Of a DNA stretch of 64,000 bases, positions 29,308 through 47,434 are shown piece after piece. Under the pieces are notes generated by a model, which had not been told where the DNA came from, did not search any database, and worked only from the letters and a program-made list of their open reading frames with translations. Position numbers and translations under genes: made by a program. The stretch is taken from NCBI GenBank assembly GCA_000470055.1, contig HG326877.1:1501661-1565660 (forward strand). Reading direction: 5' to 3'. Within the stretch, counting starts at the first letter, position 1. Each line of letters begins with the position of its first letter. Source of the stretch: Campylobacter coli 76339. GTDB taxonomy: Bacteria > Campylobacterota > Campylobacteria > Campylobacterales > Campylobacteraceae.

Positions 29308-29998
29308 AGCTTTCCAACCTAAATCCAGAGTGAATCTCTTCCATTTCTTCACTCAAATTCTCATTTTTATAAACAAAAAAAGGAGGCAAAATCTCACACG
29401 GTGATTTTACACTTTTTCTAGCCTGTATCAATACAAGTCTTGCATGAGCATCTTGATGGGTATGTATAAATCGAATTTTAGTTAATTTTAGCTTTTTACT
29501 CTCTAAAACAAGGCAAATTTTATCCAAAGCTAAAGCTTCGTAACAAAAATACAATACCCCCATAGGTTTTAACAAAGCATTAGATCTAGCAATAAATTCA
29601 TTTAAAGTCAAATATTTTTGAAATTTACTTATATTTTTATGTGTATTTTCACTCTCATAAGCTCCATCCCTATAAAAAGGTGGATTACAAACTATAAAAT
29701 CAAATTTTTTGTCATTTTGAAAATTTCTAAAATCTTTATGAAATACTTCAGCATATATATTATTGTGTTTTAAATTACGATGAATTAATTCTATATTTTC
29801 TTGTTGTATATCAAGTAAAGATAAATCCAAATTAGAAACAAACTTCTTAAGCAAAATTCCTATAATGCCACATCCTGAACCCACTTCTAAAACTTGATTT
29901 TTTATACCCATTTTTAAGACAAAATCGGATAAAAGTAAAGAATCGCTATTATAACGATAACCATCACTCAACTGAGCTAATTTGATACTATCTTGCAT
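29297..29998 (-). CDS. SAM-dependent methyltransferase, TrmN6-like (tRNA1Val A37 N6-methylation)
   Basis: 233 residues from the ATG at 29998. Class I Rossmann methyltransferase: VLEVGSGCGIIGILL binds SAM and VCNPPFYRDG is the NPPF catalytic motif of adenine/amino N-methyltransferases. The N-terminal QLSDGYRYNSDSLLLSDF with the spacing before the SAM loop resembles TrmN6 (YfiC), which modifies adenosine next to the tRNA-Val anticodon. It begins two bases after the stop of the tiny secreted peptide gene. Target assignment is by family resemblance. Confidence 0.82.
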   Translation of the reverse strand: MQDSIKLAQLSDGYRYNSDSLLLSDFVLKMGIKNQVLEVGSGCGIIGILLKKFVSNLDLSLLDIQQENIELIHRNLKHNNIYAEVFHKDFRNFQNDKKFDFIVCNPPFYRDGAYESENTHKNISKFQKYLTLNEFIARSNALLKPMGVLYFCYEALALDKICLVLESKKLKLTKIRFIHTHQDAHARLVLIQARKSVKSPCEILPPFFVYKNENLSEEMEEIHSGFRLESYDI

Positions 29999-30000
29999 TT

Positions 30001-30153
30001 TCAATGGGTTGGAATTTTAACTCTTTTTAAAGGAGTGTTTTCTTTGCTTGTGTTTTGTTCTTGTCTTAAAGCATTGTTTTGACTTGCGAAATCTATAAAA
30101 TTTTGAGCAAAAAGTAAAGAAGATAGTGATATTGCGAAAAAAAATTTCAACAT
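30001..30153 (-). CDS. Small secreted protein, 50 residues
   Basis: ATG at 30153 with AAGGA eight bases upstream, stop TGA at 30001-30003. Translation: a signal peptide of about 16 residues (MLKFFFAISLSSLLFA) followed by a hydrophilic mature part of 34 residues rich in Gln, Asn and Lys and ending KRVKIPTH. It is too short for usual ORF cut-offs. The TGA is followed by AA and the methyltransferase ATG, so translation is probably coupled. This corresponds in position to the small exported protein Cj0494. Function unknown. Confidence 0.72.
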   Translation of the reverse strand: MLKFFFAISLSSLLFAQNFIDFASQNNALRQEQNTSKENTPLKRVKIPTH

Positions 30154-30223
30154 AATTTTCCTTGAAATTTTGAATTCTATTTGAGTTTGTTTTAAAAAAC
30201 TTAGTTTATAAAATAAACCTTAA

Positions 30224-30300
30224 TGGTGTCCACGGCGAGATTCGAACTCACGGCCTCAAAATTAGGAATTTTGCGCTCTATCCTGCTGAGCTACGAGGAC
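30224..30300 (-). tRNA. tRNA-Arg (anticodon CCT)
   Basis: 77 bases folding into a complete cloverleaf with encoded CCA. The anticodon stem CAAAA/TTTTG frames the loop TTCCTAA, giving CCT, which reads AGG. GTTCGAATC forms the T-loop. It follows the fusA terminator, so it needs its own promoter or readthrough. Confidence 0.95.
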
Positions 30301-30301
30301 A

Positions 30302-30322
30302 AAAGCGGGAAAATCCCGCTTT
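30302..30322 (-). terminator. fusA terminator
   Basis: AAAGCGGGA (30302-30310) and TCCCGCTTT (30314-30322) form a nine-pair stem with a three-base loop, seven bases beyond the fusA stop. On the minus strand the stem is followed by TGTCC of the tRNA rather than a long T run. Confidence 0.75.
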
Positions 30323-30328
30323 AAATGT

Positions 30329-32404
30329 TTAACCATTTCTCTTTTTAATGATTTCCTCAGCAACATTTTTAGGAACTTCATCATAATGATCAAATTCCAT
30401 AGAATAAGTCGCACGACCTTGAGTTTGGCTTCTAAGATCAGTTGAATATCCGAACATTTCAGCCAAAGGACAAAATGCTGTGATGATTTTATTTCCGCCT
30501 CTTTCATCCATGTTATTTACTTGACCACGACGCTTATTAAGATCGCCGATTACATCCCCCATATAATCTTCAGGAGTTTCAACTTCAACTTTCATCATAG
30601 GCTCAAGAATTACAGCACCTGCTTTTCTAGCACCTTCTTTAAAGCCCATAGAAGCAGCAAGTTTAAATGCCATTTCTGATGAATCCACCTCGTGGTAGCT
30701 TCCATCATAAACAGTTACTTTAACATCTTCTACTGGATAGCCTGCTAAAACACCATTTTGTAATGCTTCTTGAACACCTTTATCTACCGCAGGAATATAT
30801 TCTTTTGGAATTACCCCGCCTTTGATATCGTTAACAAACTCATATCCACTACCTGGCTCAAGCGGCTCAAGGCGTAAGAATACATGTCCATACTGACCAC
30901 GACCACCTGATTGCTTAGCGTATTTGTATTCTTGCTCAACAGTTTTTCTGATAGTTTCACGATAAGCAACTTGAGGTTGTCCCACTTCAGCTTCTACTTT
31001 AAATTCACGAAGCATACGGTCAACGATAATTTCAAGATGCAATTCACCCATACCTGAAATAATAGTTTGACCACTTTCTTCATCTGTAGAAACTCTAAAG
31101 CTTGGATCTTCTTGAGCTAGTTTATTTAAAGCTATAGACATTTTTTCTTGATCTGCTTTAGTTTTTGGTTCTACCGCAACAGAAATAACAGGATCTGGGA
31201 AATCCATTCTTTCAAGGATTACTTTATCTTTTTCACTTGCAAGAGTATCTCCTGTTAAAGTATCTTTAAGTCCTACAACTGCACCGATTTCTCCTGCGTA
31301 AAGAACTTTAATTTCTTCTCTTTTGTTAGAGTGCATTTTTAATAAACGACCAATTCTTTCTTTTTTATCTTTAGTTGAGTTGTAAGCATAAGAACCGCTT
31401 TCTAAACATCCACGATAAACACGCACGAAAGTTAACTGTCCTACAAATGGGTCAGTCATGATTTTAAATGCAAGCCCTGCAAATTCACCATCATCAGTTG
31501 ATTTTACAGAAACTTCTGTACCATCTTCATATTCTCCTTTGATGTTTGCAACTTCATCTGGAGCTGGTAAATAAGCTACAACTGCATCAAGTAAAGGTTG
31601 AACACCCTTATTTTTAAATGCAGTTCCGCAAAGCATAGGCACCATAGAAAGACTTAAACATCCTGCTTTAATACCTGCTTTAATTTCTTCAAGGCTTAAT
31701 TCTTCACCACCTAGATATTTTTCCATCAACTCATCTGAAGTTTCTGAAACTGCTTCTATCATTTTAGTGCGATATTCTTCTGCTTTTTCTTTAAGTTCAG
31801 CAGGAATTTCTTTTTCTACATAATCCGTTGGTTTAGTATCATCTTCCCAAACTAAAGCTTTCATAGTTACAAGATCGATAACACCTCTGAAATTATCTTC
31901 AGCACCGATTGGAATTTGAAGTGGAACTGGATTAGCTTTTAAGCGATTGCGAATTTGATCTTCTACATTATAGAAATTTGCACCGATTCTGTCCATTTTG
32001 TTTACAAAAACTATTCTTGGAACACCGTATTTGTTTGCCTGTCTCCAAACAGTTTCACTTTGAGGTTGTACTCCGCCTACTGAACAAAATACTGCAACAG
32101 CACCATCAAGAACACGCATAGATCTTTCAACTTCTATAGTAAAATCCACGTGGCCCGGAGTGTCTATAAGGTTTATCTGATGATCTTTCCAAAAACAAGT
32201 CGTTGCAGCAGAGGTAATGGTAATACCTCTTTCTTTTTCTTGTTCCATCCAGTCCATAGTCGCAGCACCATCATGCACTTCGCCTATCTTATGACTCATG
32301 CCTGTAAAGAAAAGAATTCTCTCACTTGTAGTCGTTTTTCCTGCGTCAATATGCGCAGCGATACCGATATTTCTAACTTTTTTTAAAGGAGTACTTCTAG
32401 ACAT
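30329..32404 (-). CDS. fusA: Translation elongation factor G
   Basis: Ribosomal translocation GTPase of 691 residues. G-motifs: [10 protein letters not shown] (P-loop), DTPGHVDFT (G3) and NKMDR (G4); domains II to V follow, with the domain IV region [15 protein letters not shown] intact. The ATG is 12 bases after rpsG with a GGAG ribosome site. Last protein gene of the streptomycin operon rpsL-rpsG-fusA; unlike in E. coli, tuf is not attached here but lies 13 kb away upstream of rpmG. Confidence 0.98.
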   Translation of the reverse strand: MSRSTPLKKVRNIGIAAHIDAGKTTTSERILFFTGMSHKIGEVHDGAATMDWMEQEKERGITITSAATTCFWKDHQINLIDTPGHVDFTIEVERSMRVLDGAVAVFCSVGGVQPQSETVWRQANKYGVPRIVFVNKMDRIGANFYNVEDQIRNRLKANPVPLQIPIGAEDNFRGVIDLVTMKALVWEDDTKPTDYVEKEIPAELKEKAEEYRTKMIEAVSETSDELMEKYLGGEELSLEEIKAGIKAGCLSLSMVPMLCGTAFKNKGVQPLLDAVVAYLPAPDEVANIKGEYEDGTEVSVKSTDDGEFAGLAFKIMTDPFVGQLTFVRVYRGCLESGSYAYNSTKDKKERIGRLLKMHSNKREEIKVLYAGEIGAVVGLKDTLTGDTLASEKDKVILERMDFPDPVISVAVEPKTKADQEKMSIALNKLAQEDPSFRVSTDEESGQTIISGMGELHLEIIVDRMLREFKVEAEVGQPQVAYRETIRKTVEQEYKYAKQSGGRGQYGHVFLRLEPLEPGSGYEFVNDIKGGVIPKEYIPAVDKGVQEALQNGVLAGYPVEDVKVTVYDGSYHEVDSSEMAFKLAASMGFKEGARKAGAVILEPMMKVEVETPEDYMGDVIGDLNKRRGQVNNMDERGGNKIITAFCPLAEMFGYSTDLRSQTQGRATYSMEFDHYDEVPKNVAEEIIKKRNG

Positions 32405-32416
32405 TTTCTCTCCTTC

Positions 32417-32911
<495 letters not shown>

Positions 32912-32956
32912 TTACTCAAACAAAATCAAATCTAACGGATTTGTCTGTCTAAAAAA

Positions 32957-33340
32957 TTACTTAGCACTTGCTTTAGGGCGTTTTGCACCATATTTAGAAC
33001 GAGAAACTGTTCTTTTTGCAACACCCGCAGTATCAAGCGCACCACGCACAATGTGATATTTCACACCTGGTAAGTCTTTTACCCTACCACCACGCACTAA
33101 AACAATGCTGTGCTCTTGTAGGTTGTGACCTTCACCACCGATATAACTAATTACTTCAAAGCCACTAGTAAGTCTTACTTTGGCAACTTTTCTTAACGCT
33201 GAGTTTGGTTTTTTAGGAGTTGTTGTATAAACCCTAGTGCAAACTCCCCTTCTTTGTGGGCAATTTTTAAGCGCTGGAGATTTAGATTTTTCTAAAACTT
33301 TTTTGCGCTCTTTTCTAACCAATTGATTTATGGTAGGCAC
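32957..33340 (-). CDS. rpsL: Ribosomal protein S12
   Basis: Decoding-centre protein of 127 residues. [13 protein letters not shown] is the standard N-terminus; [12 protein letters not shown] carries Lys43 and [12 protein letters not shown] carries Lys88, the two positions whose substitution gives streptomycin resistance. Both are wild type here. First gene of the rpsL-rpsG-fusA unit, with an AAAGGAATT ribosome site. Upstream is a 275-base gap before rpoC with its own -10 element. Confidence 0.98.
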   Translation of the reverse strand: MPTINQLVRKERKKVLEKSKSPALKNCPQRRGVCTRVYTTTPKKPNSALRKVAKVRLTSGFEVISYIGGEGHNLQEHSIVLVRGGRVKDLPGVKYHIVRGALDTAGVAKRTVSRSKYGAKRPKASAK

Positions 33341-33402
33341 AATAATTCCTTTCTTTAAAAAATATAATAAACTTTGGATGATATCTAAATTTTACTTATA
33401 AG

Positions 33403-33408
33403 ATTATA
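33403..33408 (-). promoter_or_regulatory. Putative -10 of the rpsL promoter in the rpoC-rpsL gap
   Basis: TATAAT on the minus strand 62 bases before the rpsL ATG, with A/T-rich upstream DNA. The gap 33341-33615 contains this element and the rpoC terminator and no gene. It is the site where the fucose island lies in C. jejuni strains that have it. Confidence 0.5.
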
Positions 33409-33587
33409 AACTATAAACAATTTAAGTATTTTTGCAAAATTTATAAAATGAGCTCCTTACTGATGGAAAATAAATTTATACTATTTGGCATTTGTTGATA
33501 TTATGATTTTATAAATATTTAATTTTTATAATGATAGTAAAAGAAGAAAAAATAATTAATTTAAGTTTTTAAATTGAGGCAAAATGA

Positions 33588-33612
33588 AAAATAGCCTAAG
33601 ATAGGCTATTTT
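33588..33612 (-). terminator. rpoC terminator
   Basis: AAAATAGCC (33588-33596) and GGCTATTTT (33604-33612) pair perfectly around a seven-base loop, three bases after the rpoC stop; on the minus strand TTTTTCATTTT follows. It separates rpoBC from the rpsL unit. Confidence 0.75.
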
Positions 33613-33615
33613 AAA

Positions 33616-42331
<8,716 letters not shown>

Positions 42332-42356
42332 CTAATATTTAGGTAAAAAAATAAAA

Positions 42357-42389
42357 AAGAAGATCTACTTAAAACAAGTAAATCTTCTT
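42357..42389 (-). terminator. Terminator/attenuator between rplL and rpoB
   Basis: Arms 42357-42370 and 42376-42389 pair over 14 positions (one G-U in the minus-strand RNA) around a five-base loop. On the minus strand T6-A-T7 follows. This is a textbook intrinsic terminator placed 65 bases before rpoB, so rpoBC expression must rely on partial readthrough or another promoter. A second short inverted repeat CCTAA-TAT-TTAGG lies at 42331-42343. Confidence 0.8.
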
Positions 42390-42407
42390 AAACTTTATAA
42401 AGCTTAA

Positions 42408-42785
42408 TTACTTAAGTTCTACTTTAGCACCAGCTTCTTCAAGTTGTTTTTTGGCTTCTTCTGCATCAGCTTTAGCTACACCTTCTTTTAAAGTTGAAGG
42501 TGTTTGCTCTACTGCATCTTTTGCTTCTTTAAGTCCAAGACCTGTTAAAGCACGAACGATTTTAATTACTTCGATCTTTTTAGCACCACCGTCAACTAAA
42601 ACGATATCGAATTCAGTTTTTTCTTCAGCTGCAGCTGCTGCACCACCTGCTGCTGCACCACCTGCTACCATTACAGGAGCAGCAGATACGCCAAATTTTT
42701 CTTCAAATTCTTTTACAAGCTCAGAAAGCTCAAGAACACTCAAATTTGAAATAAATTCTAATACATCTTCTTTAGAAATTGCCAT
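42408..42785 (-). CDS. rplL: Ribosomal protein L7/L12
   Basis: Stalk protein that recruits translation GTPases. 125 residues: helical dimerisation domain, the Ala/Gly-rich hinge (about residues 40-53) and the C-terminal domain with [20 protein letters not shown]. Located 17 bases after rplJ and upstream of the terminator before rpoB, which would allow several-fold more L12 than RNA polymerase subunits. Confidence 0.98.
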   Translation of the reverse strand: MAISKEDVLEFISNLSVLELSELVKEFEEKFGVSAAPVMVAGGAAAGGAAAAAEEKTEFDIVLVDGGAKKIEVIKIVRALTGLGLKEAKDAVEQTPSTLKEGVAKADAEEAKKQLEEAGAKVELK

Positions 42786-42802
42786 TTTTTATCCTTTATT
42801 TA

Positions 42803-43282
42803 TTATTCAGATTCTTTTTTATTTTTAAGCGCATTTAAACCTATAGTGAAATTGGTAATTGGCGCATTCCAAACTTGCAAAAGCATAGCAAGCAACTCGT
42901 TGCGAGAAGGCATTTTTGCCAAAGCTCTAACTTTAGCAACATCCGCAACTTCACCTTCAATATGAGCAGTTTTAACTTCAAATTTGTCATTATTTTCTTC
43001 AAATTTAACCGCTACCTTTGAAACACTAAGCTGATCTTCGCCCCAAAGATAAATATTAGTATCTTTAAGAACTAGACCTGTTTTACCGGAATTATTAAGA
43101 GCAATGCTAGCCAAAGTATTTTTAATAATTTGAACTTTTACATTGTTTTCTCTTGCATTATTTCTAAGTTCTTCAAGCTTTTTAGTGCTTAAGCCTTTGT
43201 AATTACAAACTACAATTGCTTCACTAGCTTTAAATTCTTCTTGAAGTTTAGCAATAATCTCAACTTTTTCGCTTCTAGTCAC
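42803..43282 (-). CDS. rplJ: Ribosomal protein L10
   Basis: Anchors L12 dimers to 23S rRNA. 159 residues; [21 protein letters not shown] is the conserved RNA-binding part and the C-terminal helix binds L12. GGAG precedes the ATG. Its roughly 130-base leader contains an inverted repeat and may carry the autoregulatory L10 site known in other bacteria. Confidence 0.97.
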   Translation of the reverse strand: MTRSEKVEIIAKLQEEFKASEAIVVCNYKGLSTKKLEELRNNARENNVKVQIIKNTLASIALNNSGKTGLVLKDTNIYLWGEDQLSVSKVAVKFEENNDKFEVKTAHIEGEVADVAKVRALAKMPSRNELLAMLLQVWNAPITNFTIGLNALKNKKESE

Positions 43283-43410
43283 ATTTTCTCCTTTCCGATT
43301 GAGATTTCAAGTAGAGTGGTTTTACCCGATTAAGCTTTTGCCTCGACTATCTTCAATCTAAAATAAACATCTCAAAAAATTAAAAATTTTCTCAAATGTT
43401 TATTTAAAAT
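43283..43410 (-). promoter_or_regulatory. rplJ leader, candidate L10 autoregulatory RNA
   Basis: A 128-base untranslated stretch before rplJ. It contains a perfect ten-base inverted repeat (AAATAAACAT at 43361-43370 with ATGTTTATTT at 43396-43405) and, nearer the gene, G/C-richer segments with GGGTAAAACC and GAGGCAAAAGC loops, a composition unlike the surrounding AT-rich spacers. L10 leaders that bind the L10-L12 complex are known upstream of rplJ in many bacteria. Assignment here is by position and structure, not by a covariance match. Confidence 0.5.
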
Positions 43411-43431
43411 AGAGTTGCATTATAGCAACTC
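43411..43431 (-). terminator. Hairpin directly after rplA
   Basis: GAGTTGC (43412-43418) and GCAACTC (43425-43431) with a six-base loop start at the last base of the rplA stop region; on the minus strand TATTTTA follows. It would stop transcription between rplA and rplJ, so rplJL probably has its own promoter or depends on readthrough. Confidence 0.6.
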
Positions 43432-44133
43432 TTACTTCATATCAAGTAATTCTTGTGTTTCAAGTTTTACAGAAGGACTCATTGTCAATGATAAAGCTGC
43501 GCTTTTGATATATCTACCCTTAGCCGCTGCAGGTTTATGTTTGTTAATTGCTTTAACAAAAGTAGAAATATTATCCCAAAGTTGCTCTTTTGAAAAGCTT
43601 ACTTTTCCAAGTCCTGCATGAATATTTCCTTGCTTGTCTACACGGAAATTTACTTGACCGCTTTTAGCATTATTAACTGCTTGAGCTACATCCATAGTAA
43701 CGGTTCCAGTTTTTGGATTTGGCATCAAACCTTTAGGTCCTAAAATTCTACCTACTTTACCCACAAGACCCATTAAATTAGGAGTTGCGATTAATACATC
43801 AAAATTCATATTGCCTTTTTGAATTTCTTCTATTAGATCATCACTTCCTACAATATCTGCTCCAGCATTTTTTGCTTCATCTGCTTTAGCATCTTTTGCA
43901 ATTACAGCTACACGAACTTTTTTACCTGTTCCTGCAGGAAGCACAACAGAACCTCTAACCATTTGATCTGCATGTCTTGGATCAACATTAAGTTTAAGCG
44001 CGATTTCAACAGTTTCGTCAAATTTTGCTGACTTTAAGTTTTTTACTGTTTCAATTGCTTCATTTAAAGCATACTCTTTGTTTGCATCAATTTTTTGTGA
44101 TAATTCTTTTAATCTTTTAGTTATTTTAGCCAT
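43432..44133 (-). CDS. rplA: Ribosomal protein L1
   Basis: L1 stalk protein, 233 residues. [22 protein letters not shown] and [15 protein letters not shown] are the RNA-binding signatures. It also acts as a translational repressor of its own operon in other bacteria. GGAG-type ribosome site before the ATG; 57 bases after rplK, with a hairpin in the gap. Confidence 0.98.
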   Translation of the reverse strand: MAKITKRLKELSQKIDANKEYALNEAIETVKNLKSAKFDETVEIALKLNVDPRHADQMVRGSVVLPAGTGKKVRVAVIAKDAKADEAKNAGADIVGSDDLIEEIQKGNMNFDVLIATPNLMGLVGKVGRILGPKGLMPNPKTGTVTMDVAQAVNNAKSGQVNFRVDKQGNIHAGLGKVSFSKEQLWDNISTFVKAINKHKPAAAKGRYIKSAALSLTMSPSVKLETQELLDMK

Positions 44134-44160
44134 ATATTTTTCTCCGCATTTTTAAAGTGC

Positions 44161-44183
44161 TACCGCTTTTTACCTTAGCGGTA
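44161..44183 (-). promoter_or_regulatory. Hairpin in the rplK-rplA spacer
   Basis: TACCGCT (44161-44167) and AGCGGTA (44177-44183) pair around a nine-base loop. There is no T run after it on the minus strand, so it is more likely an mRNA processing or L1-binding structure than a terminator. Function inferred only. Confidence 0.35.
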
Positions 44184-44190
44184 AAAGGTT

Positions 44191-44616
44191 TTAATCTACG
44201 ATTTCAACACCCATAGAACGAGCTGAACCTGCAATAATTTTAGCAGCCTGATCTCTATCTTTAGTGTTTAAATCTGCAATTTTTTTATCAACAATTTCTA
44301 AAACTTGAGCACGAGTTAATTTACCCACTTTATTTTTAAGAGGATTATCTGTACCTTTAGAAATTCCAGCTGCTTTTTTGATTAAATCTGTAGCAGGTGG
44401 TTGTTTAGTAATAAAAGTAAAGCTTTTATCAGCATAAACAGTAATAACAACAGGAATATTAAATCCTGCCATATCTTTTGTTCTTTCATTGAAAGCTTTA
44501 CAAAATTCCATGATATTTACACCTTGTTGACCCAAAGCAGGACCTACAGGTGGCGATGGATTAGCTTTTGTAGCTGCAATTTGCAATTTAATTTCGCCTA
44601 CGACTTTCTTAGCCAT
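44191..44616 (-). CDS. rplK: Ribosomal protein L11
   Basis: 141 residues, GTPase-centre protein. [31 protein letters not shown] is recognisable from the Pro-rich N-domain ([14 protein letters not shown]), and the C-terminal RNA-binding domain ends [12 protein letters not shown]. Needed for stringent factor activation on the ribosome. Follows nusG by 25 bases. Confidence 0.98.
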   Translation of the reverse strand: MAKKVVGEIKLQIAATKANPSPPVGPALGQQGVNIMEFCKAFNERTKDMAGFNIPVVITVYADKSFTFITKQPPATDLIKKAAGISKGTDNPLKNKVGKLTRAQVLEIVDKKIADLNTKDRDQAAKIIAGSARSMGVEIVD

Positions 44617-44641
44617 AACAAATCTCCTTACTTGATATAAA

Positions 44642-45175
44642 TTAAATTATTTTCTCAACTTGAGAATACAAGATCTCTACCGGAGTAGAACGCCCAAAAA
44701 TAGAAACATTAAGTTTTAGTAATCCACGAACCATATCGTATTCTTCCACTATAGCAGTAAAGTTTGCAAATGGGCCTTCGGTAATTCTTACATTTTCTCC
44801 TTCTTCAAAAGAAATCTTAGGTTTTGGAGCGGCACGATTATGCACTTTTTCCAAAATCAAATTAATATCTTTTTCTGTTAAAGGAGTAGGTTTTTTTGAT
44901 TCTCCAATAAAACGACCAACTTTTGGAAGAGATTGAATGCGATGCCAAAGCTCTGTATTTAAATCAAGATGTGCAAAAACATATCCAGAATACAAACTTC
45001 TTTCGCTAATCTTCTCTTTTCCGTTTTTAAATTCAATAACATCTTCAGTTGGAACAACAATTTCTTTTAGCTGCCCTTCGATTCCATTATCTTTTACTAA
45101 ATTTTCAATGGCTCTTTTAACTGCCATTTCACTACCAGCATAAGTTTGGATTGCATACCATTTATGAGTACTCAA
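44642..45175 (-). CDS. nusG: Transcription antitermination/elongation factor NusG
   Basis: 177 residues. The NGN domain begins [12 protein letters not shown] and binds RNA polymerase; the C-terminal KOW domain ([21 protein letters not shown]) contacts Rho or S10. Starts at TTG (45175) with AGGAG eight bases upstream, just after the secE stop. Overlap and spacing make secE-nusG one unit. Confidence 0.97.
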   Translation of the reverse strand: MSTHKWYAIQTYAGSEMAVKRAIENLVKDNGIEGQLKEIVVPTEDVIEFKNGKEKISERSLYSGYVFAHLDLNTELWHRIQSLPKVGRFIGESKKPTPLTEKDINLILEKVHNRAAPKPKISFEEGENVRITEGPFANFTAIVEEYDMVRGLLKLNVSIFGRSTPVEILYSQVEKII

Positions 45176-45187
45176 ATCTTGTTCTCC

Positions 45188-45367
45188 TTATACAATCGCA
45201 GAAACAATAGAGGACATAATCCAATCCACTAACGCCAAAAACAAAGAAATAACCGTAACTACTATAAAAACCGTAATATAAGCATTTCTTACCTGTTCTT
45301 TTAAAGGAAAAATTACTTTCCTTAATTCGGCTTTTGATAATTTAAAATAAGTTATTAATTTTTCCAT
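45188..45367 (-). CDS. secE: Preprotein translocase subunit SecE
   Basis: 59-residue single-helix SecE: an amphipathic N-terminal helix (LITYFKLSKAELRKVIFP), the conserved basic-Pro cytoplasmic turn and one membrane helix (about 30-58, VFIVVTVISLFLALVDWIM). This short form lacks the two extra helices of E. coli SecE. It is placed between tRNA-Trp and nusG, the standard position, and the ATG is at 45367. Confidence 0.93.
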   Translation of the reverse strand: MEKLITYFKLSKAELRKVIFPLKEQVRNAYITVFIVVTVISLFLALVDWIMSSIVSAIV

Positions 45368-45385
45368 TTATTTAAACCTTAATCG

Positions 45386-45461
45386 TGGCAGGGCAAGAGG
45401 GATTCGAACCCCCAACCATCGGATTTGGAATCCGGCGCTCTACCGTTGGAGCTATTGCCCT
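45386..45461 (-). tRNA. tRNA-Trp (anticodon CCA)
   Basis: 76 bases with encoded CCA and acceptor pairs AGGGCAA/TTGCCCT. Anticodon loop TTCCAAA gives CCA, reading UGG. One C-A mismatch closes the outer end of the anticodon stem. It sits between rpmG and secE, as in other epsilonproteobacteria. Confidence 0.95.
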
Positions 45462-45472
45462 AGGGCATAAGC

Positions 45473-45631
45473 TTAACTTTTTAGCTTAACTTCTTTGTGA
45501 AGTGTATGTTTTTTTAATCTTGGACAGTATTTTTTCAATTCCAATTTATCTGTAGTATTTTTGCTGTTTTTATAGGTGCTATAATTGATATCACCACATT
45601 CTTCACATTTTAAACCAACTTTAATTCTCAT
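45473..45631 (-). CDS. rpmG: Ribosomal protein L33
   Basis: 52 residues beginning [17 protein letters not shown], with the typical [17 protein letters not shown] middle. Cys9, Cys12 and Cys37 of the zinc ribbon are present, but the fourth position of the CxxC pairs is not Cys (CPRLKKH), so zinc binding may be partial or use His. ATG at 45631, AAGGA nine bases upstream. Lies between tuf and tRNA-Trp. Confidence 0.93.
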   Translation of the reverse strand: MRIKVGLKCEECGDINYSTYKNSKNTTDKLELKKYCPRLKKHTLHKEVKLKS

Positions 45632-45653
45632 CTATATTTTCCTTAAAAAATTT

Positions 45654-45678
45654 AAAGCCAAGTATTTAACTTGGCTTT
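45654..45678 (-). terminator. Terminator/attenuator between tuf and rpmG
   Basis: AAAGCCAAGT (45654-45663) and ACTTGGCTTT (45669-45678) form a ten-pair stem with a five-base loop, starting six bases after the tuf stop. On the minus strand AAATTTTTTAAGG follows. It would make tuf mRNA far more abundant than the downstream transcript. Confidence 0.75.
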
Positions 45679-45683
45679 TAAAA

Positions 45684-46883
45684 TTACTTAATAATTTTAG
45701 AAACAACACCTGAACCAACAGTTTTACCACCTTCACGGATAGCAAAACGAGTACCTTCTTCAAGAGCTACCGGTGCAATTAAGCTTACAGTGATTCTTAC
45801 GTTCTCACCTGGCATAACCATTTCAACACCTTCAGCCAATTTGATAGAACCTGTTACATCTGTTGTTCTTACATAAAACTGTGGTCTATAGTTATTAAAG
45901 AATGGAGTATGTCTACCACCTTCGTCTTTATTTAAGATATAAACTTCAGCTTCGAAATCAGTGTGTGGAGTAATTGATTTTGGTTTAGCAAGAACCATAC
46001 CACGAATAACTTCTTCTTTTTTTGTACCACGAAGAAGAACACCAACGTTATCTCCTGCTTCGCCTTGATCCATTTCTTTTCTAAACATTTCAACGCCAGT
46101 TACAGTTGTTGTTTGAGTATCTTTGATACCAACGATTTCTATAGTATCTCCAACTTTTACAACACCTTTTTCAATTCTACCTGTAACAACAGTACCACGA
46201 CCTGAAATAGAGAAAACATCTTCAATTGGCATTAAGAAATCTTTTTCAGTGTCACGAGCTGGAGTTGGAATATAGCTATCAACCGCAGCCATAAGTTCCA
46301 TAATTTTTGCTGACCATTCACCATCTTGTCCAGCTTTTGCTTCTTCAAGAGCTTTTAAAGCAGAACCTGAAATAATAGGTGTATCATCACCTGGGAAATC
46401 ATAAGAGCTTAATAATTCTCTAATTTCCATTTCAACTAACTCTAGAAGTTCAGCATCATCAACCATATCCGCTTTGTTCATGAAAACAACAATATATGGA
46501 ACACCTACTTGGCGTGATAGAAGGATGTGCTCTCTAGTTTGTGGCATAGGGCCATCAGCTGCAGAAACAACAAGAATAGCACCGTCCATTTGAGCAGCAC
46601 CTGTAATCATGTTTTTAACATAGTCAGCGTGACCTGGACAATCAACGTGTGCATAGTGACGATTATCTGTTTCATATTCAATATGAGAGGTTGCAATAGT
46701 AATACCTCTTTCTTTTTCTTCAGGAGCGTTATCAATATTATCATAATCTTTAAGCTCTGCCAAACCTCTTCTTGAAAGAACAGCAGAAATAGCAGCTGTC
46801 AAAGTAGTTTTACCGTGGTCAACGTGACCAATAGTACCGATGTTTACATGTGGCTTATTACGTGAAAATTTTTCTTTAGCCAT
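45684..46883 (-). CDS. tuf: Translation elongation factor Tu
   Basis: Delivers aminoacyl-tRNA to the ribosome. 399 residues from [16 protein letters not shown] at 46883, with GGAGG six bases upstream; the longer frame (46910) lies before that site. G-motifs [21 protein letters not shown] and NKADM are intact. Preceded by four tRNA genes in the same orientation and followed by a terminator. No second tuf copy is attached to fusA. Confidence 0.98.
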   Translation of the reverse strand: MAKEKFSRNKPHVNIGTIGHVDHGKTTLTAAISAVLSRRGLAELKDYDNIDNAPEEKERGITIATSHIEYETDNRHYAHVDCPGHADYVKNMITGAAQMDGAILVVSAADGPMPQTREHILLSRQVGVPYIVVFMNKADMVDDAELLELVEMEIRELLSSYDFPGDDTPIISGSALKALEEAKAGQDGEWSAKIMELMAAVDSYIPTPARDTEKDFLMPIEDVFSISGRGTVVTGRIEKGVVKVGDTIEIVGIKDTQTTTVTGVEMFRKEMDQGEAGDNVGVLLRGTKKEEVIRGMVLAKPKSITPHTDFEAEVYILNKDEGGRHTPFFNNYRPQFYVRTTDVTGSIKLAEGVEMVMPGENVRITVSLIAPVALEEGTRFAIREGGKTVGSGVVSKIIK

Positions 46884-46943
46884 TTTTTCCTCCATATAAA
46901 AATTTAACAAGGCAAGTCTATATTTATAATTTTTTCAATTTTA

Positions 46944-47018
<75 letters not shown>

Positions 47019-47112
47019 GCTCAGAAAAATTATATAAAAACATAGACAACTAAAAAATAATTTTAGGGAATTTACTGTAAGTTAGAAAAAAATACAGCTC
47101 CCAGTCAAACTT

Positions 47113-47189
47113 TGGAGCGGGAAACGGGACTCGAACCCGCGACCCTCAGCTTGGAAGGCTGATGCTCTAGCCAACTGAGCTACTCCCGC
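47113..47189 (-). tRNA. tRNA-Gly (anticodon TCC)
   Basis: 77 bases with encoded CCA; stem TCAGC/GCTGA and loop CTTCCAA give TCC, reading GGA/GGG. Third in the thr-tyr-gly-thr cluster. Confidence 0.95.
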
Positions 47190-47195
47190 AAAGCA

Positions 47196-47281
<86 letters not shown>

Positions 47282-47340
47282 ATAAATAAAATATTACACC
47301 TAAGTTTACGTAATATTCTGGTCAAACACTGCTAAAATAA

Positions 47341-47416
47341 TGGAGCTGGTTAAGGGACTTGAACCCCCGACCTGCTGCTTACAAGGCAGCTGCTCTACCA
47401 ACTGAGCTAAACCAGC
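47341..47416 (-). tRNA. tRNA-Thr (anticodon TGT)
   Basis: 76 bases with encoded CCA; stem GCTGC/GCAGC and loop CTTGTAA give TGT, reading ACA-type codons. First gene of the tRNA-tuf unit, 18 bases after its -10 element. Confidence 0.95.
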
Positions 47417-47434
47417 AAATAATTTAAAGATGGT

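Noticed and set aside
33341-33615. A remnant of the fucose island in the rpoC-rpsL gap
   Set aside because: No coding fragment or repeat resembling those genes is visible; looks like an empty site.
42451-42828. Opposite-strand 125-codon frame over rplL
   Set aside because: Created by the Ala-rich codons of L12; Ser/Ala-rich translation with no family pattern.
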